Assembly: GCA_036898135.1 (NCBI GenBank) | Contig: CM072513.1 | Span: 14,275,522-14,339,521 of the forward strand | Reading direction: 5' to 3' | From: Oncomelania hupensis | Lineage: Eukaryota > Mollusca > Gastropoda > Littorinimorpha > Pomatiopsidae | Length of the DNA: 64,000 nt | Shown here: in pieces, positions 55,168 to 64,000 of the stretch | Layout of the letters: the number at the start of each line of letters is the position of its first letter | Position numbering within the stretch: the stretch's first letter is position 1 | Translations under genes and position numbers: made by a program | The notes under the pieces: model-generated | Told to the model about the DNA's origin: nothing | The model's database searches: none | The model's input: the letters and a program-made list of their open reading frames with translations, nothing else

Positions 55168-56322
55168 ATGGCCACGCGAGATGCCCGAGCCGCGATGCGC
55201 CGCGACGCTAGGACCCGTAGGGAGGAAGCTGCGCTAGAAGAGCAGGACTTCGGTGATGACGGCTCAGTGACAGGGTTGCTGGAGGAAGCTTCCGCAGTGA
55301 GTACTCAAATGACTATGCCTAAAATGTATGCTAGATCACCCAGTGCACAAGGCAAGGTCGAGGTCAGCGATAGCGAGAGAATTAGGCAGGTTGGGGAAAG
55401 TCTGGGTTTCCGTGATGGAGCGTTGGCGCACTACGTAGTTAGTGAGATGAGAAGGGAGGACGAGCGGAGAGAGAAAGAGGAGAAGCGGAGGGAGAAGGAA
55501 GAAGAGAGGAGGGAGAGAATGAGGAGGGAGGCAGCAGAGAGAGTAGCTAGGGAAGACGAAAGGAGGGAGAGGGAAGATGCGAAGAGAGAAGAAAGAGAGG
55601 CCAGGGAAGAAGACCGTCGTCAAATGGAGGCTAGGTTAGAAGCAGAAAGAGCAGCGAGGGAAGACGAGCGGAGGCTTATGGAGCTTAGGTTAGCAGCAGA
55701 GAGAGAGGCCAGGGAGGAAGAGAAGAGGGAAGAAAGAGCAGCAAAGGAAGAGGAAAGAAGAATGTTTGAGATGAGGCTAGAGGAGGAGCGTAGACCCAGA
55801 GATGAAGACAGAGCTGATCAGAGGGAGAATCGGGCTAGAGACAGAGGGGCAAACTACTCAGTTAAACTGAAACCCCTGGAAGAGAGGGAGGATGTAGAGG
55901 CTTACCTCCAGATGTTCGAACGAGTGGCCGAGATTCAGGGTTGGAGGAGGGAGGTATGGGCGGTTAGGCTAGCGCCTTTGTTACAAAGGGAAGCCCGGGA
56001 TACGTACCTTCGTCTAACGCCTGAGCAAGCCCAGGATTTCGACACCGTGAGAAACGCTCTGTTGAAACGCTTTAGGAAGGACGCCGACTACTATCGTAGG
56101 CAGTTTCGAGAGGCCAAGAAGGAGGCTGCAGAAACGTTTCCTCAGCTAGTAGTGAGACTGGGATCGTTGGTGAAGAAATGGTTTTCGCTCGCAGGCAAAG
56201 ACATCACCGACGTAGAGCAGGTTCTGGACACCTTCATCGGAGAGCAGCTTTTCTCCATAATGACCACAGAGTTAGAAATCTATGTGAGGGAGAATCTGCC
56301 TACAACGAAGCAGCAGAGTTAG
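55168..56322 (+). CDS. gag polyprotein with SCAN-like capsid
   Basis: The start at 55168 (MATRDARAAMRRDARTRR) is preferred to an upstream ATG at 55099 because the extension is hydrophobic and unlike gag. Residues ~105-235 form a very long Glu/Arg-rich coiled coil (ERREKEEKRR...). Residues ~240-380 form the capsid: EDVEAYLQMFERVAEIQGW, then YRRQFREAKKEAAETFPQLV and VARLGS-like VVRLGSLVKKW. This resembles the vertebrate SCAN domain, which is reported to derive from capsid of Gmr1-like elements. The frame ends at 56322 just after the capsid. The zinc knuckle expected at the end of gag is in the next frame. Confidence 0.85.
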   Translation: MATRDARAAMRRDARTRREEAALEEQDFGDDGSVTGLLEEASAVSTQMTMPKMYARSPSAQGKVEVSDSERIRQVGESLGFRDGALAHYVVSEMRREDERREKEEKRREKEEERRERMRREAAERVAREDERREREDAKREEREAREEDRRQMEARLEAERAAREDERRLMELRLAAEREAREEEKREERAAKEEERRMFEMRLEEERRPRDEDRADQRENRARDRGANYSVKLKPLEEREDVEAYLQMFERVAEIQGWRREVWAVRLAPLLQREARDTYLRLTPEQAQDFDTVRNALLKRFRKDADYYRRQFREAKKEAAETFPQLVVRLGSLVKKWFSLAGKDITDVEQVLDTFIGEQLFSIMTTELEIYVRENLPTTKQQS

Positions 56323-59300
56323 CACAGCGTGTGGTAGACGCCAAGCGGGCAGCATCAGCACCGGCACCCGTACTACCCAGTCAGCGACGTAGTTTTCCCA
56401 GACGACCGGAGGCTCCTCAGCAACCTAGCAACCGGGGAAGTCAGGGTCAGAAGGTAGGGAGGACAGAAGGGGGTAGTGAGGTACGTCGTTGCTACCGATG
56501 TGGGTCGGACAAGCATGTAGTCAAGGACTGCAATGTCAAACCTCAGACAGTGGGCCAGGTTACGGTGGGACGGACTATTTCCACAGAGACCGCACCTCGG
56601 GCTAGCGTGTGCGCAATCAAACCTTATGATCCATGGGGCCAAGGTAGGGCGAATGGGCGGGACGTTCGAGTACTGAGAGATACGGGGGCGGAGATAGGGG
56701 CAGTCGCGAGCAGGTTAGTCAAACCAGCGGATTTGACGGGCCGGACTGTAGAGATTTGCTTGGCGAATCGGTCGAACGTGGGTCTGTTACCTACAGCTTG
56801 GGTGGAGTTGGATTGTGCGCTGGTCAGAGGGAGGGTGGAGCTGGTGGTTTTCGAGGACGGGCCCGATATCATCCTGGGTAACTGGGTGACTTTCGATAAC
56901 GGGGAGAAGAGTCCTGTTTCCTTGTTCGGAGGTGAGTGCGCGATGGCTGCAGCAGTGCAGACCCGGGCGCAGGTGAAGGCCGAGAAGAAGAGGGAGGTAC
57001 CATTAGCAGTAGTTGAGCCATCCCAGCTCTCTGTTAGTACCCCAGAACTTATCAAGATGCAAGAGACCGACGAGACGCTCGCGAAGGCGAGAACGTTGGC
57101 ACAGAGTGGTGGGGCGATAGCGTCAGGTAGGGCGTCGGCAGAGTTTCGCAAGAAGAAGGGGGTGTTGTACCGGGTGCACACTAAGAGAGGTAGCCAGGTA
57201 ACGCAACTGGTAGTCCCGAAACAGTTGAGAGGGGGGATCCTCCAGTTGGCTCACGATCCACCCATGGCTGGGCTTTTGGGAGGGAAACGTACCAGGGAGC
57301 GGATCTGGGAAACATTCTATTGGCCAGGGATGTGTGCAGAAGTACGGAGGTATTGCGCCAGTTGTCCAGAATGTCAGAAGGTAGTACCGAGGGGAAGAGT
57401 GAGAAAGGTGCCACTACAGCAACTTCCGCTGGTGGACGAACCGTTTCAGAGGGTGGCCGTAGACATTGTGGGACCCATCAAACCCAAGTCAGATCGGGGA
57501 AACATGTATATCCTAGTGATTGTAGACTATGCCACACGCTACCCCGAGGCTGTACCGCTCAAGGGCATAGAGGAAGAGAGGGTGGCAGAAGCGCTGTGGG
57601 AGATTTGGTCGAGGGTGGGCGTTCCTAGGGAAGTTTTGACAGACCAAGGGACGCAATTCATGTCTGAAGTCATGCGGGAGATGAACAGACTACTGTCAAT
57701 CCACGGGAAAGCCACCACGCCGTATCATCCACAGTGCAACGGACTGGTTGAGCGATTCAACGGGACGCTAGTGTCCATGCTCAAAAAGTTAGCAACAGAG
57801 CAACCTACAGCGTGGGACCGCTACATTCCAGCGCTACTATTCGCGTATCGAGAGGTAGCACAAGAGTCCACAGGGTTCTCACCTTTCGAACTCTTGTATG
57901 GAAAGACCGTGCGAGGACCGATGGCTGTATTGCGAGACCTCTGGACCAAGGAGATACAAGAGGAAGAGGTGAAACTGAGTAGCCAATACGTGGTAGACTT
58001 GCGTAATCGCATTGAAGAGACATGCAAGTTGGCGCAGGAGAACCTCAAAACCGCGTCAGCCAAACAGAAGCGGCACTTAGACAAGAAAGCGAAACGGCGT
58101 ATGTTCAACGCAGGGGATCAAATGTTGCTGCTGCTGCCAGAGAAACACAACAAGTTGCAACTAGCATGGCGAGGACCATACGAAGTGATTGAGCGCGTAG
58201 GCGAGTGCGATTATCGGATCAGGATGCGAGGAAAAAGTAAACTGTACCACGCCAATCTCTTGAAGAAGTTTCATACCAGGGCGACGGTAGCCACGATCGT
58301 CGTGGACGACGAAGGGGTAGAGGAGGAGGAAACCATGCCGGTGTTCGGGGATATTCCCGTGATCACCTTGACAGCATCAGAGACGCCCCGCGACGTAAAG
58401 ATGGATGACAATTGCCCAGAGATACGGGAGGAACTGCAGAAACTGGTGTGGCAGTTTGAGGATGTCCTCACCGACTTGCCACTATGCACTACACTGGACG
58501 TGTGCGAGATACGGGTGGATAGCGACATTCCAGTGAGGACGCGGCAGTACCCACTACCCCATTCGCATCACGAAACCATTAAGAAGGAAGTGGAAGCGAT
58601 GCTAGCTATGGGCGTCATTGAGAGGGCTAGTTCGCCATACAGCTCGCCCATCGTGTTAGTGAAGAAGAAGGAGGGCACGATGCGTTTCTGCGTGGACTTC
58701 CGTAAACTGAACAAACACGTAGTATTCGACGCAGAACCGTTGCCGAACATCGACTACTTGTTTTCCAAACTGTCAGGGGCCAAGTATCTCACCAAGATCG
58801 ACTTGACCAAAGGTTACTGGCAAGTGCCTATGAACAAGGGAGACAAAGCTAAGACGGCCTTTACAACGCCAGAGGGGCAATTCCAGTGGACCGTAATGCC
58901 ATTCGGGCTGAAGACGGCGGGTGCGGTCTTTTCTCGGATGATGAGGAAATTGCTAGCACCACTGGGAATGTCGGTGATCGACAATTTCGTCGACGACCTG
59001 TTGGTAGCCACCATTACCAAGCAGAGACACCTGGAATGCCTGGCACGTCTGTTTCTAAGGTTGCGTGAGGTGCAGTTATCCGCCAAACCGTCAAAGTGTT
59101 ACTTGGGGTTCCGAAGAGTGGAGTATCTTGGGCACGTGGTTGGACAGGGAGAAATTCGTCCCGAGATATCAAAGATGGAAAGAATCCGAGATGCACCACG
59201 ACCAACGACCAAGCGGCAAGTGCGCTCGTTTTTGGGTTTAGCCGGATACTACAGGCGGTTCGTACCCAACTTTTCAGAGATTGCTTCACCACTACACGAC

Positions 59301-59612
59301 CTGACCAATGGAGGCAAGCCAGGGGCGGTCCAATGGACCGAAGCGTGCGAAGCTGCATTTTGCACCCTGAAGGAGAAGCTGTGCTCCGACCCTGTGTGCT
59401 GTCTACCGGACTTCGCCTTACCATTCGTATTACAGACAGATGCGTCGGAGGATGGAGTAGGGGCCATTTTGAGCCAGGACAGGGGACAGGGACTGCAGCC
59501 CATTGCGTGTGCAAGCAAGAAACTGTCGAAACCAGAAAGGAACTATTCGACCATTGAAAGGGAGTGTCTAGCGTTGGTGTGGGGTGTGACAAGGCGTGCA
59601 ATCACCCTCTGA
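56178..59612 (+). CDS. pol: zinc knuckle, protease, integrase, RT, partial RNase H
   Basis: Open frame of 1144 codons; the first ~40 overlap gag and are not meaningful, and the last nine come from an inserted LTR. In order: CCHC knuckle CYRCGSDKHVVKDC (~56491), protease LRDTGAEIGA (~56675), a linker with QTRAQVK, integrase H2C2 zinc site (~57250-57370), integrase core with VDIVGP (~57460), LTDQGTQF (~57636) and the Glu in NGLVERFNG (~57739), a GPY/F-type module WRGPYEVIE (~58170), reverse transcriptase (~58540-59080) with DLTKGYWQVP and FVDDLLV (Phe-Val-Asp-Asp in place of the usual Tyr-Ile-Asp-Asp), then RNase H TDASEDGVGAILSQ (~59440). RNase H is cut at 59584 by a solo LTR. pol is in the -1 frame relative to gag. 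Confidence 0.9.
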   Translation: MVFARRQRHHRRRAGSGHLHRRAAFLHNDHRVRNLCEGESAYNEAAELAQRVVDAKRAASAPAPVLPSQRRSFPRRPEAPQQPSNRGSQGQKVGRTEGGSEVRRCYRCGSDKHVVKDCNVKPQTVGQVTVGRTISTETAPRASVCAIKPYDPWGQGRANGRDVRVLRDTGAEIGAVASRLVKPADLTGRTVEICLANRSNVGLLPTAWVELDCALVRGRVELVVFEDGPDIILGNWVTFDNGEKSPVSLFGGECAMAAAVQTRAQVKAEKKREVPLAVVEPSQLSVSTPELIKMQETDETLAKARTLAQSGGAIASGRASAEFRKKKGVLYRVHTKRGSQVTQLVVPKQLRGGILQLAHDPPMAGLLGGKRTRERIWETFYWPGMCAEVRRYCASCPECQKVVPRGRVRKVPLQQLPLVDEPFQRVAVDIVGPIKPKSDRGNMYILVIVDYATRYPEAVPLKGIEEERVAEALWEIWSRVGVPREVLTDQGTQFMSEVMREMNRLLSIHGKATTPYHPQCNGLVERFNGTLVSMLKKLATEQPTAWDRYIPALLFAYREVAQESTGFSPFELLYGKTVRGPMAVLRDLWTKEIQEEEVKLSSQYVVDLRNRIEETCKLAQENLKTASAKQKRHLDKKAKRRMFNAGDQMLLLLPEKHNKLQLAWRGPYEVIERVGECDYRIRMRGKSKLYHANLLKKFHTRATVATIVVDDEGVEEEETMPVFGDIPVITLTASETPRDVKMDDNCPEIREELQKLVWQFEDVLTDLPLCTTLDVCEIRVDSDIPVRTRQYPLPHSHHETIKKEVEAMLAMGVIERASSPYSSPIVLVKKKEGTMRFCVDFRKLNKHVVFDAEPLPNIDYLFSKLSGAKYLTKIDLTKGYWQVPMNKGDKAKTAFTTPEGQFQWTVMPFGLKTAGAVFSRMMRKLLAPLGMSVIDNFVDDLLVATITKQRHLECLARLFLRLREVQLSAKPSKCYLGFRRVEYLGHVVGQGEIRPEISKMERIRDAPRPTTKRQVRSFLGLAGYYRRFVPNFSEIASPLHDLTNGGKPGAVQWTEACEAAFCTLKEKLCSDPVCCLPDFALPFVLQTDASEDGVGAILSQDRGQGLQPIACASKKLSKPERNYSTIERECLALVWGVTRRAITL

Positions 59613-61194
59613 CGTAGGCTAGCCACAGTCATTCCACACCCACGCTCAGCCAGCCATCATTTCTCCCTAACCAGCCATCTCTAGCAGGCCCGCTCGCCCA
59701 GTCGCTTAAGCCCCGCCCCCCGGGGCATCGCCTTAAAGCCTGCCACAAAACCTGACATAGTGTCAGACCCAAGCCTTCCAGCATTGAAGTCACAACCTGT
59801 CCGAAGACACGTCTCCATCACCGAGTGACCTCTGAGCTTCGACAGTACCCTTGTGCTTCCACCCGTCTAAGTCAAGGTAAGAGAGGGAACTTACTCTTTG
59901 TCATATAGCAGACCCATCACCCGTCGTTCGCCCATCATGTTCATGCGTCCTGTCAATATGTATGTTCATGTTTATAGTTTTGCCTTGATGTGTTGCTGTG
60001 ACTTGTATTTATCCCTTGCACATATTTTCTACCTTGTATATGACCCATGACATGTTTGGATTTATGCTTGTATGCTCCGTTAGCCCCATGTGTAAATACC
60101 CCATGCCATGCTGTCCCTCCACATAGATTAAAGTCCCCAGTACAGCCCAGACCTACAACCCCTTTGCCCGGTACCCTCCATTTGCTTTCCCCCATGCTCC
60201 CAAATGTATAAATATTTGCCCTGTTGCCTACCCCTCCTAATGCGCCGAAGGTATCTTACACTAGCGGCTGCCAATAAACTCCACTTTGGCCCAGTAAATC
60301 TAGTTGCATTGTTTGACTGTTGGTATATGCACTGGCTCAACCCATGACCGGTCAAGCCAATTTGAATTCTGAGAAGGGCTATTATACCACAGGCCCTGAA
60401 CCCACACTATCCCTATCCCCCGCTGATACAGCGTCTGTATTACATTACAGACGGGTTCCTGTACCGGGCGTATCACCCCGGCCTTGTATCATCTCCCAGT
60501 CGCTGACCCGCTGCAGGCCCCTGACAACCCAGGAGGTCAATGAGAAGCGAGACTCGGGACTTCGCCATTTTCTAGACGGCTAGCCACGAAAGCCGATTTC
60601 TAGGCCTGTACCATCACAAGACAATCACTCGTGGTCTATGCGTCACCGCGTGACCACTGACCTGCATCATCACCGCCCACGCCACTGACCGTGCTAACAA
60701 GCCAACCAGAGTATCCTGGACCCATCGCCGCACTGCAGTACAGAGCTAAGTGTTCTAGCCTACGAGAATCCCCCACTCACCAGATTATCAGAGAGACTCT
60801 GGAAACCATTCAGATACACTCTCGCCCTGTGATGAAACCAGTCTACAGTCGCTCTAGTACCCCAAATATTGACTACCCAGAATATCACCGAACTACTCCT
60901 TACGGAAAGACGCTTTGCCAATGACTCACGTTAGAAGTATTTGACCTACACTCCCCATTCAAATTATTAAAAGTAAATAGTTATAGAAATTGCAATTACC
61001 CTGACTGGCCTTTGAATGTGAATTTCTTAACTAGTGTAGCCTTACTCTCCATCTCGTCTTTACCCTGCCTGTCTATTAAGTTGGCCCAGCATTAATCTCT
61101 TGAATGTCATCGCACCATTAACCTATCAAAGGAGGTAATACAGCGCTAGAGATTAAGAGCTTACCCCCATCCCCCAACCCCTCTCTTCGTGACA
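59585..61194 (+). mobile_element. Solo LTR of a third LTR-element family
   Basis: 1610 bp starting TGTGACAAGGCG and ending TCTTCGTGACA, flanked by the perfect 5-bp duplication TGGGG (59580-59584 and 61195-61199). An AATAAAC signal lies near 60271. It has no coding frame. It interrupts the RNase H codons of the 9.2-kb element, and reading continues in the same frame after it. The family is different from the other LTRs in the window and is GC-richer. Confidence 0.88.
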
Positions 61195-61407
61195 TGGGGT
61201 GTGCAGAAGTTCAGTCAATACCTGTACGGGCGTACCTTTGTAGTGCAGACTGACCACATGCCACTGCAGTACCTACAGCAGGTGAAGAACACCAACAGCC
61301 GACTGATGAGATGGGCACTTCAGCTGCAACCTTTCTCGATGTCTGTAGAGCACATTTCTGGGAGGGACAATGTTCCAGCAGATTTCCTCAGCAGAAACAC
61401 TCAGTAG
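61195..61407 (+). pseudogene. RNase H remainder of the 9.2-kb element
   Basis: After the inserted LTR the frame resumes: GVQKFSQYLYGRTFVVQTDH, LQYLQQVKNTNSRLMRWALQ and the terminal GRDNVPADFLSRN, the classical end of gypsy RNase H. The stop is at 61405-61407, 76 bp before the 3' LTR. No further gene follows. Confidence 0.88.
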
Positions 61408-61461
61408 GTAGGGGTATAGAAATTCGCGTCGTAGTTAAGGTTCTTCAAGGTGTTAAGAACT

Positions 61462-61480
61462 GGGGGGGGGGGGGGGGGGG
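61462..61480 (+). repeat. Poly-G run before the 3' LTR
   Basis: 19 consecutive G, followed by TTG and the LTR start. It occupies the position of the polypurine tract that primes plus-strand synthesis. A pure G tract is unusual and may be partly a sequencing or expansion effect. Confidence 0.75.
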
Positions 61481-61483
61481 TTG

Positions 61484-62752
61484 TGTGACGACACGAGTTT
61501 CAGCAGTAACAGAGAGAGCTATATTTTGTACGAAGTTGCACTTCTCTGTTATGTAGTGTACATAGAATAGCTTGACCGTTTTCTTTATTGCGTACGAAAG
61601 ATGCAGTAGCCGTAAAGTCCGTGCGTATCGTAGAAGGTAGGGGTAGGCCAAATACAGAAACAGGGGTATGCATAATAAGAAATATGGATACTGAGGAGAA
61701 CTCGACTGTTTTGCTTGTGGCCTGGGTGCATTTGGTAGGGCAGAGTGATTTGGGGTGCTTTTGCGAGAGGTCAACTCTAACCAGGCAGTGACTCTGTGAC
61801 AGTGTGTCATATTAGAACTAGGTTTCTGTGTTGGAAGGGTGTGTAATTGTTGATACAAGCCACCCAAGGTCTTACGCCCTCGTCGGGGTAAGAATGCTTA
61901 GAGTTGGAGAGAGGAGGGATGTAACTGCCATTTATAAGTAAATGTAGGGTTCATTTCCTAAGGTGTGTGTGGTTCTCTATTGAACACCTACCGAGACTCA
62001 AGTTCTGTTACAGAATTGAGGTGTCCTCGTCCTCATTATCAGTGTTATTATTGAGTGAGAATAACCAGCAATAGCCAGACACGAAGTAACTCTCAAAGAC
62101 TAACCATTGTGTTGTGACAGTGTTGTGTTGTTCTTTGTTGGGAAAGGAGGAGTGTCACAAGCCGGGGCCTATACGGTGAGTAAACCCTGTAGTTCAATTT
62201 CTTAGTGGCAGCACTCCGAGACTGCGTACGCGAATGAATGGTGACGAATGAGGGGGAAAGGGATGTATTTTGATGCATAATGATTTTATTGATTTTGTAT
62301 GATTTTCTTATGATTTTCTTATTATGTATATGATTGAGAAATGTCGTTGCTGCCGTTGTTGTAAAAGTGGGTCAACGGTGACGATGGAGAGTGCATGCTA
62401 GAGAGGGAGAGTGAGAGAGAGAGGGTGAGGGTGTATGTATGGAGAGAGAGATAATTGTACTATGCTAGAGAGGCATGAAGGAAATGATGATTATGAAGAA
62501 AGCATGTTTACATTATAGTACAAGATAGATGGTTGAAGGGAGATAATCGTGATGTAGTTATAACCGTTGAGAAAGATGATAGGGGTGGAGGGTGGTTAGC
62601 TCCCCATTTGTCCTGTGTATGTATGTTTAGATTGTTGAATAAAAGAGTGTGATTGTTATTCTGGCATTTGTGTTAGTTTATTTTGTTTGAGTTTTATTCC
62701 TTTCACTCGTGTTATGCGCTGAAGTCGCGGAACCCGCTCGGGTGACGTGACA
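61484..62752 (+). repeat. 3' LTR of the 9.2-kb element
   Basis: 1269 bp, collinear with the 5' LTR with about ten substitutions and a one-base indel near 61592. Confidence 0.95.
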
Positions 62753-62950
62753 GGAACAAACAAGAAAACAAAAACAAAAAAAAATCGAATTATTACTAAA
62801 GTTAGCTACAGATCGGCCGTCAAAAGTAAATAAATAAAATTTGCATGCATTTCTGCGCACAATATGACATCAACCCAAATAATGACGTGCTATATTATAT
62901 TCCATCCAGCGTAATTACTCGCATGAAAAAAACATGAGTTAATATGGAAG
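62753..62950 (+). repeat. Flank repeat A', right of the 9.2-kb element
   Basis: Second copy of the left flank 53362-53567. It starts right after the 3' LTR and continues past the LTR insertion point of copy A (ATGGAAGTTTAACG), so it shows the presumed empty site. Confidence 0.85.
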
Positions 62951-63004
62951 TTTAACGTCCACACCCATCCATTTGCGATATGGCAGACGAGGTGAAATGC
63001 CAAA

Positions 63005-63125
63005 CTTGTAATAATTATAACAATAATAATTTATTTTGTAAAGCGCAGTTTTCCAAACTACCGCGTCTGCTCAAGTAAAGCGGTCGCACGCGTACTGTTC
63101 TTTCACTCGCAGCAGACTGTATCAT
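63005..63125 (-). mobile_element. Probable L2-like LINE/SINE 3'-end fragment
   Basis: AATAATAATTTATTTTGTAA followed by AGCGCAGTTTTCC resembles the inverse of the GCGCT...TATAAA 3' termini seen elsewhere in the window, with an (ATT)n tail. Short and diverged. Confidence 0.45.
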
Positions 63126-64000
63126 ACAATAAAACATGGAACAATAAACAATAACAGAAACACAAATACTATAGCCTACTACATAGCAAATGCAATACAC
63201 ATCACCAATCAACGGGAAACATAATTACATCATCCATGGTTTTAATATTGTTCATGTTATTGTAAAATCATTAAGGGTGATCACTAATCAGATGGTAGAT
63301 TGCAATACATTTATTTTATTTTATTTTTACTTGGTTGTCTAATGGCAATAATTACCCACAGTGAACAGACATACAATGAAAATGTACTGTACTGAACTGA
63401 AAATGCAGAAAACAAAAATGCAAATATGCGCAGTATATTTATATCAAACCAACAAATTTAACAGTACTACCATATATTATTACAATCACTCAAAACAACC
63501 GAATAAATTACCAATAATAAACAAGGTAAATCTCTGACATATAGATCTAACAATTAAAAACAAATCCTGATATGATAAACACAACCATATAAACGCAGGG
63601 TCAAAATCAAAGAAGAAACACAACTTAATAAATGCTGTTACAGTATTCACAACCTGCTGCCAATCTTGTCAAATCTAAAATACTAATACCATACATGCTA
63701 AATGAGGAATTAAAAAACGTACAGCTCTCAAGGTAAAAAGCATAAATGGTGGGTTTATTTAATAAATAATAAATTGTATGAAGTACTGTAAAACATTGGC
63801 CAGGTCACAGACAGCAAACAGTAATATTTAGATATCATCATTAATAAATGTATTCAAAATTTCTTAAAAACATAACTACATTTTTTTTTTAAATATGCTA
63901 TACCAAAATAATAATTATTATTTGCAATAGCCATACAATCTAAGAGCAGTAGGCCCTATCAGCAAAAATGCTACTAGCACTAGAAATGTTACAAGATCTC
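63126..64000. other. AT-rich spacer
   Basis: No coding frame, RNA gene or clear repeat recognised up to the end of the window. Confidence 0.5.

Larger units (their letters stand above)
53568..62752 (+). mobile_element. 9.2-kb Gmr1-like Ty3/gypsy LTR retrotransposon
   Basis: Layout: 5' LTR 53568-54835, primer site 54839-54856, gag 55168-56322, pol 56178-59584 plus 61195-61407, G-run at 61462-61480, 3' LTR 61484-62752. The pol order is protease, integrase, reverse transcriptase, RNase H. This differs from ordinary Ty3/gypsy, where integrase comes last, and matches the Gmr1 group. The two LTRs differ at about ten positions by eye (roughly 99% alike), so the insertion is young. It is nevertheless disabled: a frame break between gag and pol, and a solo LTR of another family in RNase H. 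There is no env-like frame. A 4-5-bp target duplication is not clean (GGATC left, GGAAC right). Confidence 0.92.

Noticed and set aside
61408..61483. env-like gene after pol in the 9.2-kb element
   Set aside because: Only 76 bp separate the RNase H stop from the 3' LTR, so there is no room for another gene.

Overview
The window is animal nuclear DNA, most likely from a mollusc or another lophotrochozoan. It has split genes with GT/AG introns, AT-rich spacers full of microsatellites, and a very dense, mixed load of transposable elements. The mollusc assignment is inference from the kinds of elements; no single sequence proves it. Coordinates and splice sites were read by eye and may be off by a base or two.

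Only three host loci are supported. (1) 3434-3645 (+) is the last coding exon of a phospholipase D3/D4-type gene that continues to the left of the window. (2) 30042-31178 (+) is an intact 378-codon frame with an MGCLLSS acylation-type N terminus and three CRE-like sites just upstream; its function is not recognised. (3) 33204-39426 (-) is a complete six-exon gene for TFIID subunit TAF8, whose 4.1-kb second intron is filled with transposon copies.

Most of the rest is mobile DNA. 0.5-3.1 kb: a decayed Ty3/gypsy element (-) split by a hAT-like element. 6.0-9.7 kb: an L2/CR1-like LINE. 13.1-16.1 kb: an L1/Tx1-like LINE carrying an RTE fragment that itself carries a hAT element. 16.8-20.2 kb: an apparently full-length RTE-clade LINE with an intact 1035-aa endonuclease/reverse-transcriptase frame, 12-bp target-site duplications and a (GGATA)n tail. 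20.7-23.8 kb: a second RTE copy split by a 1.76-kb element with long terminal inverted repeats and a 9-bp target duplication (Mutator-like). 24-25.7 kb: a 39-bp minisatellite split by a 598-bp retroposon. 27.8-29.9, 35.2-38.5 and 39.9-41.9 kb: 5'-truncated RTE copies. 42.2-47.5 kb: an LTR, a jockey/CR1-like LINE and a solo LTR that contains a PIF/Harbinger element and an RTE tail. 48-53 kb: SINEs, TIR elements and a foldback-like element. 53.6-62.8 kb: a 9.2-kb LTR retrotransposon with nearly identical LTRs.

The most notable items are as follows. The 9.2-kb element has the pol order protease-integrase-reverse transcriptase-RNase H, the copia-like order described for the Gmr1 group of Ty3/gypsy elements, and a second LTR element (1.6 kb, 5-bp duplication TGGGG) sits inside its RNase H. 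A 54-72-bp hairpin-forming module occurs three times with the same 5' end, a microsatellite-like tail and 11-12-bp target duplications, so it behaves like a very small retroposon related to the 3' end of a ~0.6-0.7-kb unclassified repeat. Several nested insertions have exact target duplications, so their relative order of insertion can be read directly.
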